DNA from: an uncultured Collinsella sp.
Lineage (GTDB): Bacteria; Actinomycetota; Coriobacteriia; Coriobacteriales; Coriobacteriaceae
Reading direction: 5' to 3'
DNA length: 16,852 nucleotides
Assembly (NCBI GenBank): GCA_902494295.1
Contig: CABUSL010000031.1
Span: forward strand, 1 to 16,852
Shown here: positions 7,532-14,118 of the stretch, piece after piece
Layout: each line of letters begins with the position of its first letter
Position numbering within the stretch: position 1 is the first letter of the stretch
Notes under the pieces: model-generated
The model's database searches: none
The model's input: the letters and a program-made list of their open reading frames with translations, nothing else
Told to the model about the DNA's origin: nothing
Program-made: the position numbers and the translations under genes

Positions 7532-9037
7532 ATGAAAAGATTCGTCCCCCGCCTTGCGTTAACCGCCGTGCTGCTTGCCGGCGTGCTCGCTGGCGCACCC
7601 AGCCTCGCCCTTGCGAGCGATCTGCCCCAGGCGATCTACGGCACCGTGGCCGTCATGCACACCAATGATATCCACGGCAGCTACAAGTACAGCTACAACG
7701 CAAGCAAGGGCACCGGCACTGTGGGCTTTGACGGACTGGCGGTTCTCTATAGCGCCCAAAGCAGCGCCCCCGATCTTCTGCTCGATGCGGGCGATACCTT
7801 CCACGGGCAGTCCTTTGCCACCATGAGCGAGGGCAAGAGCATCGCCGAGCTCATGGACACCTTCTATGCAGACGGCTACGACGCGACCACGCCGGGCAAC
7901 CACGACTGGAGCTACGGCGCGGACAAGCTCCGCACCATGACCGGCTACAGCACCACCGGCACGCCCTTCGCTATGCTCTGCGCGAACGCAACGTCCTCGA
8001 ACGGCGTATGGAGCTCGAGCATCACCAAGACGCTCAACCGCACTTGGAAAGACGACGAGGACAGTTCCACGTTTAACTACAAGATTAAGGTCGGCGTCGT
8101 CGGAGCCATGGATGAGACGCTGGGCTCCTCGCTGCGCGCGGACCTGGTCTCGGGCACGTCGTTCTCGGGTGCGGCGGACGCCATCAATGCCGAGGCCAAG
8201 CGACTGCGCGAGAACGAGGGCTGCAACGTTATCGTCTGCATTGCGCACACACTCAACGCCAAGACCTTTGCCGCACAGCTCAATGGCGTCAATGCTCTGG
8301 TCGCAGGCCACGAGCACATCAACTTAAACGAGAACGTGACGGGGGCCGATGGCAAGCCGGTCCGCGTCGTCGAGGCGGGCAGCGCCTTTGACGAGGTTGG
8401 TCTGCTTTCCATTCCCTATGAGTACGACACCAAGGGTACCGAGGATACCGGCGACGACATCGTGACGGTGCCCGCAGATCAAAGCGCGGAGACGCTCTAT
8501 ACCGCCAAGAGCGTGAACGACCTTTTGACGGACCCAAACAAGGGTTCCTTCTACCAGAGCCAACTCGATGAGGTCCGCGACAACCGGATCAAGCCACTCG
8601 ACGACGCTTTTGAAATCGAATCGAACAAGGTACTCGGCACATCCACCGCCAACTATTTCTATGGCGAGGACGCGGCGGGCACACATGGCTGGGAGATGGT
8701 GCGCACCACCGATTTCCGCCCCAGCAAGAAGGGCGACGCTACTAAAGCCCAGACCATCGGACATGTGATCTGCGGTTCCTATCTTAATTTGACGAGCGCG
8801 GACCTTGCTATTGAGAACGCTGGCGGCATCCGCGGCGGCATCGCGGCGGGCAACGTGACCGCCGGCAACGTCATCGCCATCTCGCCCTACGGCAACACCG
8901 TTGAGACCTGGACCATGACCGGTGCAGACTTCCTCGCAGCGCTTGAGCACTCGTTGGAAATTAGCGACAAATGCAATGACAGCTACGAACTTCAGCAAGC
9001 CTACGTCGCAGCCGGCCACACCGAGCAGGAAGCCTAG
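7532..9037 (+). CDS. Secreted 5'-nucleotidase / 2',3'-cyclic phosphodiesterase family protein, truncated by in-frame TAG
   Basis: An exported calcineurin-type nucleotidase that would release nucleosides from nucleotides outside the cell. The start is ATG 7532 (AAGGAG at 7520-7525, 6 bases before), followed by a signal peptide MKRFVPRLALTAVLLAGVLAG... ending near ALA-S (residue 28). The metallophosphatase domain shows D46-x-H48 (HTNDIHG), D88 (DAGDTFHG), N123-H124 (GNHD), a CIAHT block and VAGHEH. The C-terminal nucleotide-binding domain follows (AIENAGGIRGGI, SPYGNTVETWTMTG). Codon 502 is TAG (9035-9037), yet the same frame continues with homologous sequence to 9562. As written, the product keeps the catalytic metal site but loses the end of the substrate domain and the wall anchor. 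It could be a recent pseudogene, strain variation or a sequence error. Confidence 0.88.
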   Translation: MKRFVPRLALTAVLLAGVLAGAPSLALASDLPQAIYGTVAVMHTNDIHGSYKYSYNASKGTGTVGFDGLAVLYSAQSSAPDLLLDAGDTFHGQSFATMSEGKSIAELMDTFYADGYDATTPGNHDWSYGADKLRTMTGYSTTGTPFAMLCANATSSNGVWSSSITKTLNRTWKDDEDSSTFNYKIKVGVVGAMDETLGSSLRADLVSGTSFSGAADAINAEAKRLRENEGCNVIVCIAHTLNAKTFAAQLNGVNALVAGHEHINLNENVTGADGKPVRVVEAGSAFDEVGLLSIPYEYDTKGTEDTGDDIVTVPADQSAETLYTAKSVNDLLTDPNKGSFYQSQLDEVRDNRIKPLDDAFEIESNKVLGTSTANYFYGEDAAGTHGWEMVRTTDFRPSKKGDATKAQTIGHVICGSYLNLTSADLAIENAGGIRGGIAAGNVTAGNVIAISPYGNTVETWTMTGADFLAALEHSLEISDKCNDSYELQQAYVAAGHTEQEA

Positions 9038-9562
9038 GACATGTACAAGTGGCCCGACGACTCCGGCAGCGTTCTTTCCTTTGGCGGCATCAACGTAACA
9101 ATCGACTGGACGCAGTCTGAAGGCAAGCGCATCGTGAGCGCCACGCTCACCAAAGACGGCAGCACGCTCGACCCCGCCAAGACCTATACCGTCGCCACCA
9201 ACAACTACATCATTACCAACACGACCGACTTCCCCACCTTCGCAAACGCCAAGAAGCTCACCGAGTGGGGTACGTGCGAGGCAGCGCTGAGGGCACTGAT
9301 CGGGCAGGACAACTGGGAGCACAAGGTGGCCTCGCTCGCAGGCACCATCAGCTTTAGCTCCGCTGAGAACCCCGCACCCCATCCGACCCCAACGCCTGAG
9401 CCCTCACCCAAACCCGGCACGACGACCACGCAGGTCACCACCAAGAAGACGACCGGCAAGCTTGCCGCAACGGGAGACCGCACGCTGGCCGTGGTCGGAG
9501 CATGCCTCATCGGCGGCATCATCGTCATCATGCTCGGCATTATCTGGAAGCGCCGCCGCTAA
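9038..9562 (+). pseudogene. Disconnected C-terminal part of the 5'-nucleotidase, with LAATG cell-wall sorting signal
   Basis: This is the same frame as the upstream nucleotidase, directly after its TAG codon. GGINVTIDW ... TYTVATNNYIIT is the end of the 5'-nucleotidase C-terminal domain. A Pro/Thr-rich spacer (TPTPEPSPKP, TTTQVTTKKTTG) follows, then LAATG (9461-9475, residues 644-648 of the full 676-codon frame), a hydrophobic helix and the tail KRRR. LAxTG is the class E sortase signal of GC-rich actinobacteria, so the ancestral protein was wall-anchored. An ATG at 9041 could in principle start translation, but no well-spaced ribosome site precedes it and a free C-terminal piece without a signal peptide makes little sense. 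No other disabling change is visible, so the interruption is young or artefactual. Confidence 0.75.
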
Positions 9563-9615
9563 GCTACACCGCCGGACCTTGCAGCCCCGCCGTGCAGACC
9601 TTATATCGAGCACAG

Positions 9616-9647
9616 AAGCCCGTCCGATGTGATCGGACGGGCTTTTT
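9616..9647 (+). terminator. Rho-independent terminator after the 5'-nucleotidase
   Basis: A 13-bp stem AAGCCCGTCCGAT (9616-9628) / ATCGGACGGGCTT (9632-9644) with a 3-base loop is followed by a run of five T (9643-9647). Confidence 0.92.
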
Positions 9648-9689
9648 GGTGGGTATCATGGTTGAACGATCATGAGGAGGTTTCCCTAC

Positions 9690-10457
9690 ATGGAATTGTT
9701 TGAGCCAATTCTTCATTTCTTTGCACAACGATGGGTCCACAACATCATCTGGGCAGGTATCTTGGCTATCGGCACCGCCGTTGCCGCCAAGGTCGCGTCC
9801 AAGACCCTGCGCCACCTGCTTAACCGCGACGATAACCCACTCCCTTCATCCAGCATCTTCATCAACATCGCGCGCGCCGTCATATGGACGATCGGCGGCA
9901 GCTTTATCCTCGACAACTGCTTTGGCGTTAACGCAAACGCCCTCGTCGCCGCTCTTGGCGTCGGCGGCATCGCCATCTCACTCGGCTTTCAGGACACGCT
10001 TTCAAACCTCATCGGCGGCATGCAGGTGACGTTTATGGGCATTATCAAACCCGGCGACAATATCGAGGTCGGCGGCGTGTCGGGCGTGGTCCAAGATATC
10101 ACCTGGCGCCATACGACCATCGAAGATGCCTGCGGGCAGACCATCATCGTCCCCAACTCCAACATCTCCAAGAACACGCTCGTGCATTTGATGCCCTTTG
10201 GGCGCGTGGCCGTCCCCGTTGCCGTAAAGGACACGTCCAAGTGGGCTTCACTGGACGCGCTGGCAGACGAGCTCACCGACGCCACCAAAGCCGCCGTGCT
10301 TCCCATCTCGGGCTTTAACAAGGAGCCCTACGTGCTCTTTAGCGAGATCGGCGACTTTGGCGTCAAGGGCAAAATCATCTTTATCGTCAGCGACGACAGC
10401 ACCACTTTCACGGCAGCCGACGCCTGCATCCGCGCCATTGCCCCCATCATTGCCTAA
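9690..10457 (+). CDS. Small-conductance mechanosensitive channel, MscS family
   Basis: A membrane channel that opens under hypo-osmotic tension to release solutes; MscS works as a heptamer. The product is 255 residues. Predicted helices are at about 18-35 and 56-76, with a Gly/Ala-rich pore helix TM3 at 82-112 (ALVAALGVGGIAISLGFQDTL). After TM3 comes the conserved cytoplasmic beta domain start, KPGDNIEVGGVSGVVQDITWRHTTI, then IIVPNSNISKN. E. coli MscS has 286 residues, so this is a compact member. ATG 9690 is preferred: AGGAGG (9675-9680) lies 9 bases upstream, while the earlier in-frame ATG at 9672 overlaps that site. The stop codon is part of REP-like palindrome copy 2. A TATCATGG box at 9654, just after the preceding terminator, is a candidate promoter. 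Confidence 0.93.
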   Translation: MELFEPILHFFAQRWVHNIIWAGILAIGTAVAAKVASKTLRHLLNRDDNPLPSSSIFINIARAVIWTIGGSFILDNCFGVNANALVAALGVGGIAISLGFQDTLSNLIGGMQVTFMGIIKPGDNIEVGGVSGVVQDITWRHTTIEDACGQTIIVPNSNISKNTLVHLMPFGRVAVPVAVKDTSKWASLDALADELTDATKAAVLPISGFNKEPYVLFSEIGDFGVKGKIIFIVSDDSTTFTAADACIRAIAPIIA

Positions 10458-10488
10458 AACCACCACAAAGGCGCCTTTGTGGTGGTTT
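10457..10488 (+). repeat. REP-like palindrome, copy 2 (loopless variant)
   Basis: AAACCACCACAAAGGC (10457-10472) is followed directly by GCCTTTGTGGTGGTTT (10473-10488): a perfect 32-base palindrome with no spacer that begins in the MscS stop codon. It equals copy 1 with seven bases (GGACAGG) removed between two GG pairs. It may serve as a terminator, though only three T follow. Confidence 0.88.
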
Positions 10489-10544
10489 CGCATCGTGGTA
10501 CCATGGTTCATATCGTTGTTTAAACGACTAAGGGAGTAGACACC

Positions 10545-12461
10545 ATGGAAGAGGCCTATCGTCAAGCACGCAAGCGCGGCGAGCAGGGACGCCGTCGCGC
10601 CATCAGCCAAAGCGAGCATCCGTACCTTACGGACCTCGATAGCCTCGTTGCCCAGCTCACCTTAGGTCAGCGAGAAAATGTCGGCCTAAGGGATATTCCG
10701 CTCGAAATGGTCGTCGGCACGGTTACCAAGGGCCGTCAGTCTGCCTTTTCGTGCAACTTTATGCCCCTATTGCCATTTAGCACCGAGTTCGCCCGCAAAT
10801 GGTCCAACCTCTACGACATCCAGGTGACCGAGGGCTATCGCGACCCCATCATCGTCACCGAGTTCATGCATCGGTTCTATGTCCAGGAAGGCAACAAACG
10901 CGTCAGTGTCCTCAAATTCCTGGACGCCCCGACGGTTTCGGCCAAGATTACCCGTCTCTACCCCGGCACATGGGATTCCGTCGAAAGCCGCCTATACGGT
11001 GAGTTCTGCGCGTTTTGGCGCGTCTGTCCCCTATATGAGATCGAGTTCTCGCGCGAGGGAAGCTACGAGACACTCGCCAAGATGCTCGGTCAGAACCTTA
11101 TCGAAAAATGGCCGCAGAAAAAGGTCGACTACCTGCGCCACACCTTCCTGCTCTTTAAACGCGCCTACCTTCGCGCGGGCGGCAACCACCTGGATATTAC
11201 GCCCGCCGACGCCATGCTCGTCTACCTCAATGTGTACAACCAGGACCGCCTGCTGGATACGCCGACGGATATCGTCGTAAACCGCCTGTGCAAAATTTGG
11301 CGCGAGCTGGTCATTGCCGGCAAAAATGACGAGGACAAGGTCGATCTTGTCGAAGCGCCGAGTGTCGATGAGGAAGAGTCGCCCGCCAAGTCCACCTCCG
11401 GTGTGCTCAACTTCTTTATGGGCAAGACCGTCTATTCGGCGGCCAACCCCCTGCGCATCGCCTTTATCCATGAGTTCCCCTGTGCGACGTCGAGCTGGGA
11501 CAGCCTGCACGACCAAGGGCGTCAGTATCTCGATGAGCACTTTGGCGGTATCGTGCGCACCGAGGCGTTCGAGGACCGCCACTATCCGGACGCGTTCTAC
11601 GCCGCCGTGGAGACCGCCGTCAAGCACGGGGCGAACGTCATCTTCTCGACTTCACACCGCCTGATGGAATATACGCTCAGGGCCGCCGTTGAGTATCCCC
11701 GGGTTCGGTTCCTCAACTGCTCTATCGGCCTTCCCCATCAAAGCGTCCGTTCGTACTTTGGCAAGATGTACGAGGCCAAGTTTCTCCTGGGCGCCCTTGC
11801 CGCCAGCATGGCGGACAACCACCGCATCGGTTACCACGCGTTGGTCTTCGCCTCAGGCGCACTCAGCGAGATCAACGCCTTTGCGATTGGCGCCTCGCTG
11901 CTCGACCCTCGCGCGCAGGTAATCCTCACCTGGGGCGATGTGCCCGCCGGCGGTCTTGCCGAGGCCATGTGCCGTGAAGGCGTGAGCGTCATGACCGGCG
12001 CCGACATGTCAAAGTCACTCGAAGACCCCACGGCCTACGGACTCCACCGCCTGGTCGATGGCAAGGTCGTCGGCATTGCCATGCCGGTATGGAACTGGGG
12101 CCGATACTACGAGCTTATCGTGCGAAGCCTGCTGCATGGCACCTGGGATGAGACCAGTGACGATAGCCAGGTTCGCGCCGTCAACTACTGGTATGGTATG
12201 AGCTCGGGCGTAATCGACATTCGCTACGCTCCGGGCCTGCCTTATCAGACGCGCAAGCTTGTTCAGCTGCTCCGCAATGGCATCGTCGAGGGCTCCATCA
12301 ATCCATTTGGCGGCGAACTCCATAGCCAAGACGGCGTGGTGCAGATCGAGGGCTTTCCCCCACTGCCGAGCACGCAAATCGTCGAGATGGACTGGCTGGC
12401 CGACAACGTGGTAGGTGCCATTCCGCAGCCCAACGATGAGCCGAAAGTCCACGCCCTATGA
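10545..12461 (+). CDS. Cytoplasmic BMP (nucleoside-receptor-like) protein with ParB/sulfiredoxin-like N-terminal domain
   Basis: A 638-residue protein with no signal peptide; the N-terminus is strongly basic (RQARKRGEQGRRRA), so it should stay in the cytoplasm. Residues ~45-130 look like a ParB/Srx-type fold: DIPLEMVVGT near the start, then RDPIIVTEFMHRFYVQEGNKRVSVLKFL (98-126), where EGNKR takes the place of the family's nucleotide-contacting G-x-x-R. A helical middle part (about 130-290) contains an acidic linker (VDEEESPAKS). From about residue 300 (LRIAFIHEFP, SWDSLHDQGRQYL) to 620 it resembles the BMP/PnrA family, normally lipoprotein receptors for purine nucleosides. AGGGAG (10531-10536) is 8 bases before ATG 10545. 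Its stop overlaps the next gene's start (ATGA), so the two proteins are probably made together. Function unknown; an intracellular nucleoside or nucleotide sensor is an inference. Confidence 0.82.
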   Translation: MEEAYRQARKRGEQGRRRAISQSEHPYLTDLDSLVAQLTLGQRENVGLRDIPLEMVVGTVTKGRQSAFSCNFMPLLPFSTEFARKWSNLYDIQVTEGYRDPIIVTEFMHRFYVQEGNKRVSVLKFLDAPTVSAKITRLYPGTWDSVESRLYGEFCAFWRVCPLYEIEFSREGSYETLAKMLGQNLIEKWPQKKVDYLRHTFLLFKRAYLRAGGNHLDITPADAMLVYLNVYNQDRLLDTPTDIVVNRLCKIWRELVIAGKNDEDKVDLVEAPSVDEEESPAKSTSGVLNFFMGKTVYSAANPLRIAFIHEFPCATSSWDSLHDQGRQYLDEHFGGIVRTEAFEDRHYPDAFYAAVETAVKHGANVIFSTSHRLMEYTLRAAVEYPRVRFLNCSIGLPHQSVRSYFGKMYEAKFLLGALAASMADNHRIGYHALVFASGALSEINAFAIGASLLDPRAQVILTWGDVPAGGLAEAMCREGVSVMTGADMSKSLEDPTAYGLHRLVDGKVVGIAMPVWNWGRYYELIVRSLLHGTWDETSDDSQVRAVNYWYGMSSGVIDIRYAPGLPYQTRKLVQLLRNGIVEGSINPFGGELHSQDGVVQIEGFPPLPSTQIVEMDWLADNVVGAIPQPNDEPKVHAL

Positions 12462-13168
12462 AGATCCTTGCCGTAGCCGATACCGAAGAGCGATGCCTTT
12501 GGGAATGCTTTCGCAAGGAACGCTTTGAGGGTGTTGACCTGATTTTGTCCGCTGGCGATCTGGACCCGGACTATCTTGAGTTTTTGGTCACCGTCATCAA
12601 CAAACCGCTCATCTACGTGCGAGGCAACCACGATGACCGCTACGTACGTCATGCACCGGGCGGCTGCATCTGTGTCGAAGATGCCGTCTACGTGTACCGC
12701 GGCGTCCGCATCGCGGGACTTGGCGGCTCCATGCGCTACCGAGACGGTGTCAACATGTACACCGAGCACGAAATGGCCAAGCGCATGCGCAAGCTGTCCC
12801 GCAAAGTGAGGATGGTCGGCGGCTGCGACATCTTGCTCACCCATGCACCCGCCGCCGGCGTGGGCGATCTGGATGATCTGCCACATCGAGGATTCGAATG
12901 CTTTAACACGGCGCTCGAGTCCTGGAATCCCGACTATATGGTGCACGGGCATGTGCACCAATGCTATGGCCACGACTTTCAGCGTGAGCGTCAGCATGCA
13001 TGCGGGACAACAATCATCAACGCCTGCGGCTATACGCAGTTTGAGCTCGACGAAGCGCGCTACCCCATCCGTGGATGGCAGGCAGCCTGGCTCAATTCGC
13101 AAACCATGCGCCGCGAGCTCAAGCGCCACGAGGCAATCGAGTCGTCAACCGCCAGAACCCCCTGGTAA
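12458..13168 (+). CDS. Metallophosphoesterase (calcineurin-like), coupled to the ParB-BMP gene
   Basis: A predicted soluble dimetal phosphoesterase of 236 residues. Motifs visible: AVADTEE (7-11) in the place of the usual SD-x-H, GDL (33-35) with metal-bridging Asp34, GNHD (56-59), THAP (128-131) and HGHVH (163-167). The family's first-block His is replaced by Glu10; all other ligands are present. GLGGSMRYRDG (87-97) and YTEHEM add conserved-looking blocks between the metal motifs. The ATG overlaps the stop of the upstream gene as ATGA, indicating translational coupling and a joint role. The substrate is unknown; phosphodiester or nucleotide-derived small molecules are plausible given the BMP partner. 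The stop codon runs into REP-like copy 3, which ends the operon. Confidence 0.88.
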   Translation: MKILAVADTEERCLWECFRKERFEGVDLILSAGDLDPDYLEFLVTVINKPLIYVRGNHDDRYVRHAPGGCICVEDAVYVYRGVRIAGLGGSMRYRDGVNMYTEHEMAKRMRKLSRKVRMVGGCDILLTHAPAAGVGDLDDLPHRGFECFNTALESWNPDYMVHGHVHQCYGHDFQRERQHACGTTIINACGYTQFELDEARYPIRGWQAAWLNSQTMRRELKRHEAIESSTARTPW

Positions 13169-13203
13169 CCACCACAAAGGGGACAGGCACCTTTGTGGTG
13201 GTT
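13167..13203 (+). repeat. REP-like palindromic terminator, copy 3
   Basis: AACCACCACAAAGG (13167-13180) and CCTTTGTGGTGGTT (13190-13203) enclose the loop GGACAGGCA, one base different from copy 1. It starts inside the stop codon of the phosphoesterase and is followed by two more T. Confidence 0.9.
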
Positions 13204-13220
13204 TTGGCCCGAGATAGCAA

Positions 13221-13258
13221 GAAACCCGGTCCTGCACGAGGCAGAACCGGGTTTCTTT
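13221..13258. terminator. Bidirectional terminator between the converging + and - strand operons
   Basis: GAAACCCGGT (13221-13230) pairs with ACCGGGTTTC (13246-13255). Inside, CTGC (13232-13235) pairs with GCAG (13241-13244). T residues follow on the + strand (13256-13258), and the stem's own A/T-rich base supplies U residues on the - strand. It lies between the + strand phosphoesterase and the - strand rplA, whose stop is 36 bases away. A smaller AGTAAC/GTTACT inverted repeat (13282-13298) overlaps the rplA stop. Confidence 0.8.
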
Positions 13259-13293
13259 AGCAATGCTTGCTTTGCTCAGGCAGTAACTGTTAG

Positions 13294-14001
13294 TTACTCA
13301 GCCAGGAAGTCGCGCTGGACAGCGGGATCGACCTTGACGCCAGGGCCCATGGTGGAAGACACGGAGATGGACTTGACGTACTTGCCCTTAGCGGAAGAGG
13401 GCTTGACGCGCAGAATCTCGGTGTACAGGGCAGCGTAGTTCTCGACGAGCTGCTGCTCGGAGAAGGACTTCTTGCCCAGGGGCACGTGGCAGATGCCGTA
13501 GCGGTCGGCGCGATACTCAACGCGGCCGGCCTTGAGCTCGGAGACCATCTTGGCGACGTCCATGGTAACGGTGCCGAGCTTGGGGTTCGGCATGAGGCCA
13601 CGAGGACCAAGGATCTTACCGATGCGGCCAACCTTGGCCATCATGTTCGGCGTAGCGATAGCGGCGTCGAAGTTGATCTCGCCCTTCTGAATCTGGGCGA
13701 CGAGCTCGTCGGAACCGATGATGTCGGCGCCGGCAGCCTCGGCCTCGCGAGCCTTCTCGCCCTCGGCGAAGACGGCAACACGAACGGTCTTGCCGGTGCC
13801 GTGGGGCAGAGAGATGGAACCACGGATGTTCTGGTCAGCCTTACGAGTATCGATGCCCAGACGGAAGTGGGCCTCGACGGTCTCGTCGAACTTGGCGGTG
13901 TCGAGCTCCTTGATGAGCTTGGCAGCCTGAAGGGGGGTGTAGAGCGTGGCGCGGTCGATCTTCTCGGCAGCGGCGTTATAGCTCTTACCATGCTTAGCCA
14001 T
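13294..14001 (-). CDS. rplA: 50S ribosomal protein L1
   Basis: Ribosomal protein L1 of the L1 stalk, which helps release deacylated tRNA from the E site. In many bacteria it also represses its own operon. The product is 235 residues, the normal length. Recognisable stretches are MAKHGKSYNAAAEKIDR at the start, GTGKTVRVAVFAEG, and the L1 signature region KVGRIGKILGPRGLMPNPK. The start is placed at ATG 14001-13999 because AGGAGG lies 8 bases upstream. A preceding in-frame ATG (14007-14005) is only 2 bases from that site and would add Met-His. It is the last gene of the - strand block: a bidirectional terminator follows and rplJ/rplL are not next to it. Confidence 0.97.
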   Translation of the reverse strand: MAKHGKSYNAAAEKIDRATLYTPLQAAKLIKELDTAKFDETVEAHFRLGIDTRKADQNIRGSISLPHGTGKTVRVAVFAEGEKAREAEAAGADIIGSDELVAQIQKGEINFDAAIATPNMMAKVGRIGKILGPRGLMPNPKLGTVTMDVAKMVSELKAGRVEYRADRYGICHVPLGKKSFSEQQLVENYAALYTEILRVKPSSAKGKYVKSISVSSTMGPGVKVDPAVQRDFLAE

Positions 14002-14051
14002 GTGCATTACCTCCTGTGGTTAAACGGGCTTATGCCCTCCCACATCGTATC

Positions 14052-14100
14052 GTGTGCCCTATTGCACACATATAACGGGCGCCCCGGTCGGAGCACCCGT
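14052..14100 (-). other. Two intergenic RNA hairpins between rplK and rplA
   Basis: In the - strand transcript, ACGGGTGCTCC (14100-14090) pairs with GGGGCGCCCGT (14085-14075) around GACC, with two G-U pairs. GTGTGC (14069-14064) then pairs with GCACAC (14057-14052) around AATAGG. No U-run follows, so termination is unlikely; processing, stability or L1 autoregulation are possible roles. Confidence 0.55.
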
Positions 14101-14118
14101 CATTACCTAAAGAAATCG

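Noticed and set aside
9035..9037. Pyrrolysine-coding TAG
   Set aside because: No pyl genes or downstream insertion-like structure is visible, and pyrrolysine is not expected in this family or lineage.
9041..9562. Independent small membrane protein gene
   Set aside because: It is in frame with the nucleotidase, continues that family's domain directly after the TAG and lacks a signal peptide and a well-spaced ribosome site.
7468..13203. CRISPR array or attachment sites
   Set aside because: The repeats are palindromes thousands of bases apart with genes between, not regularly spaced units, and no integrase or cas gene is visible.
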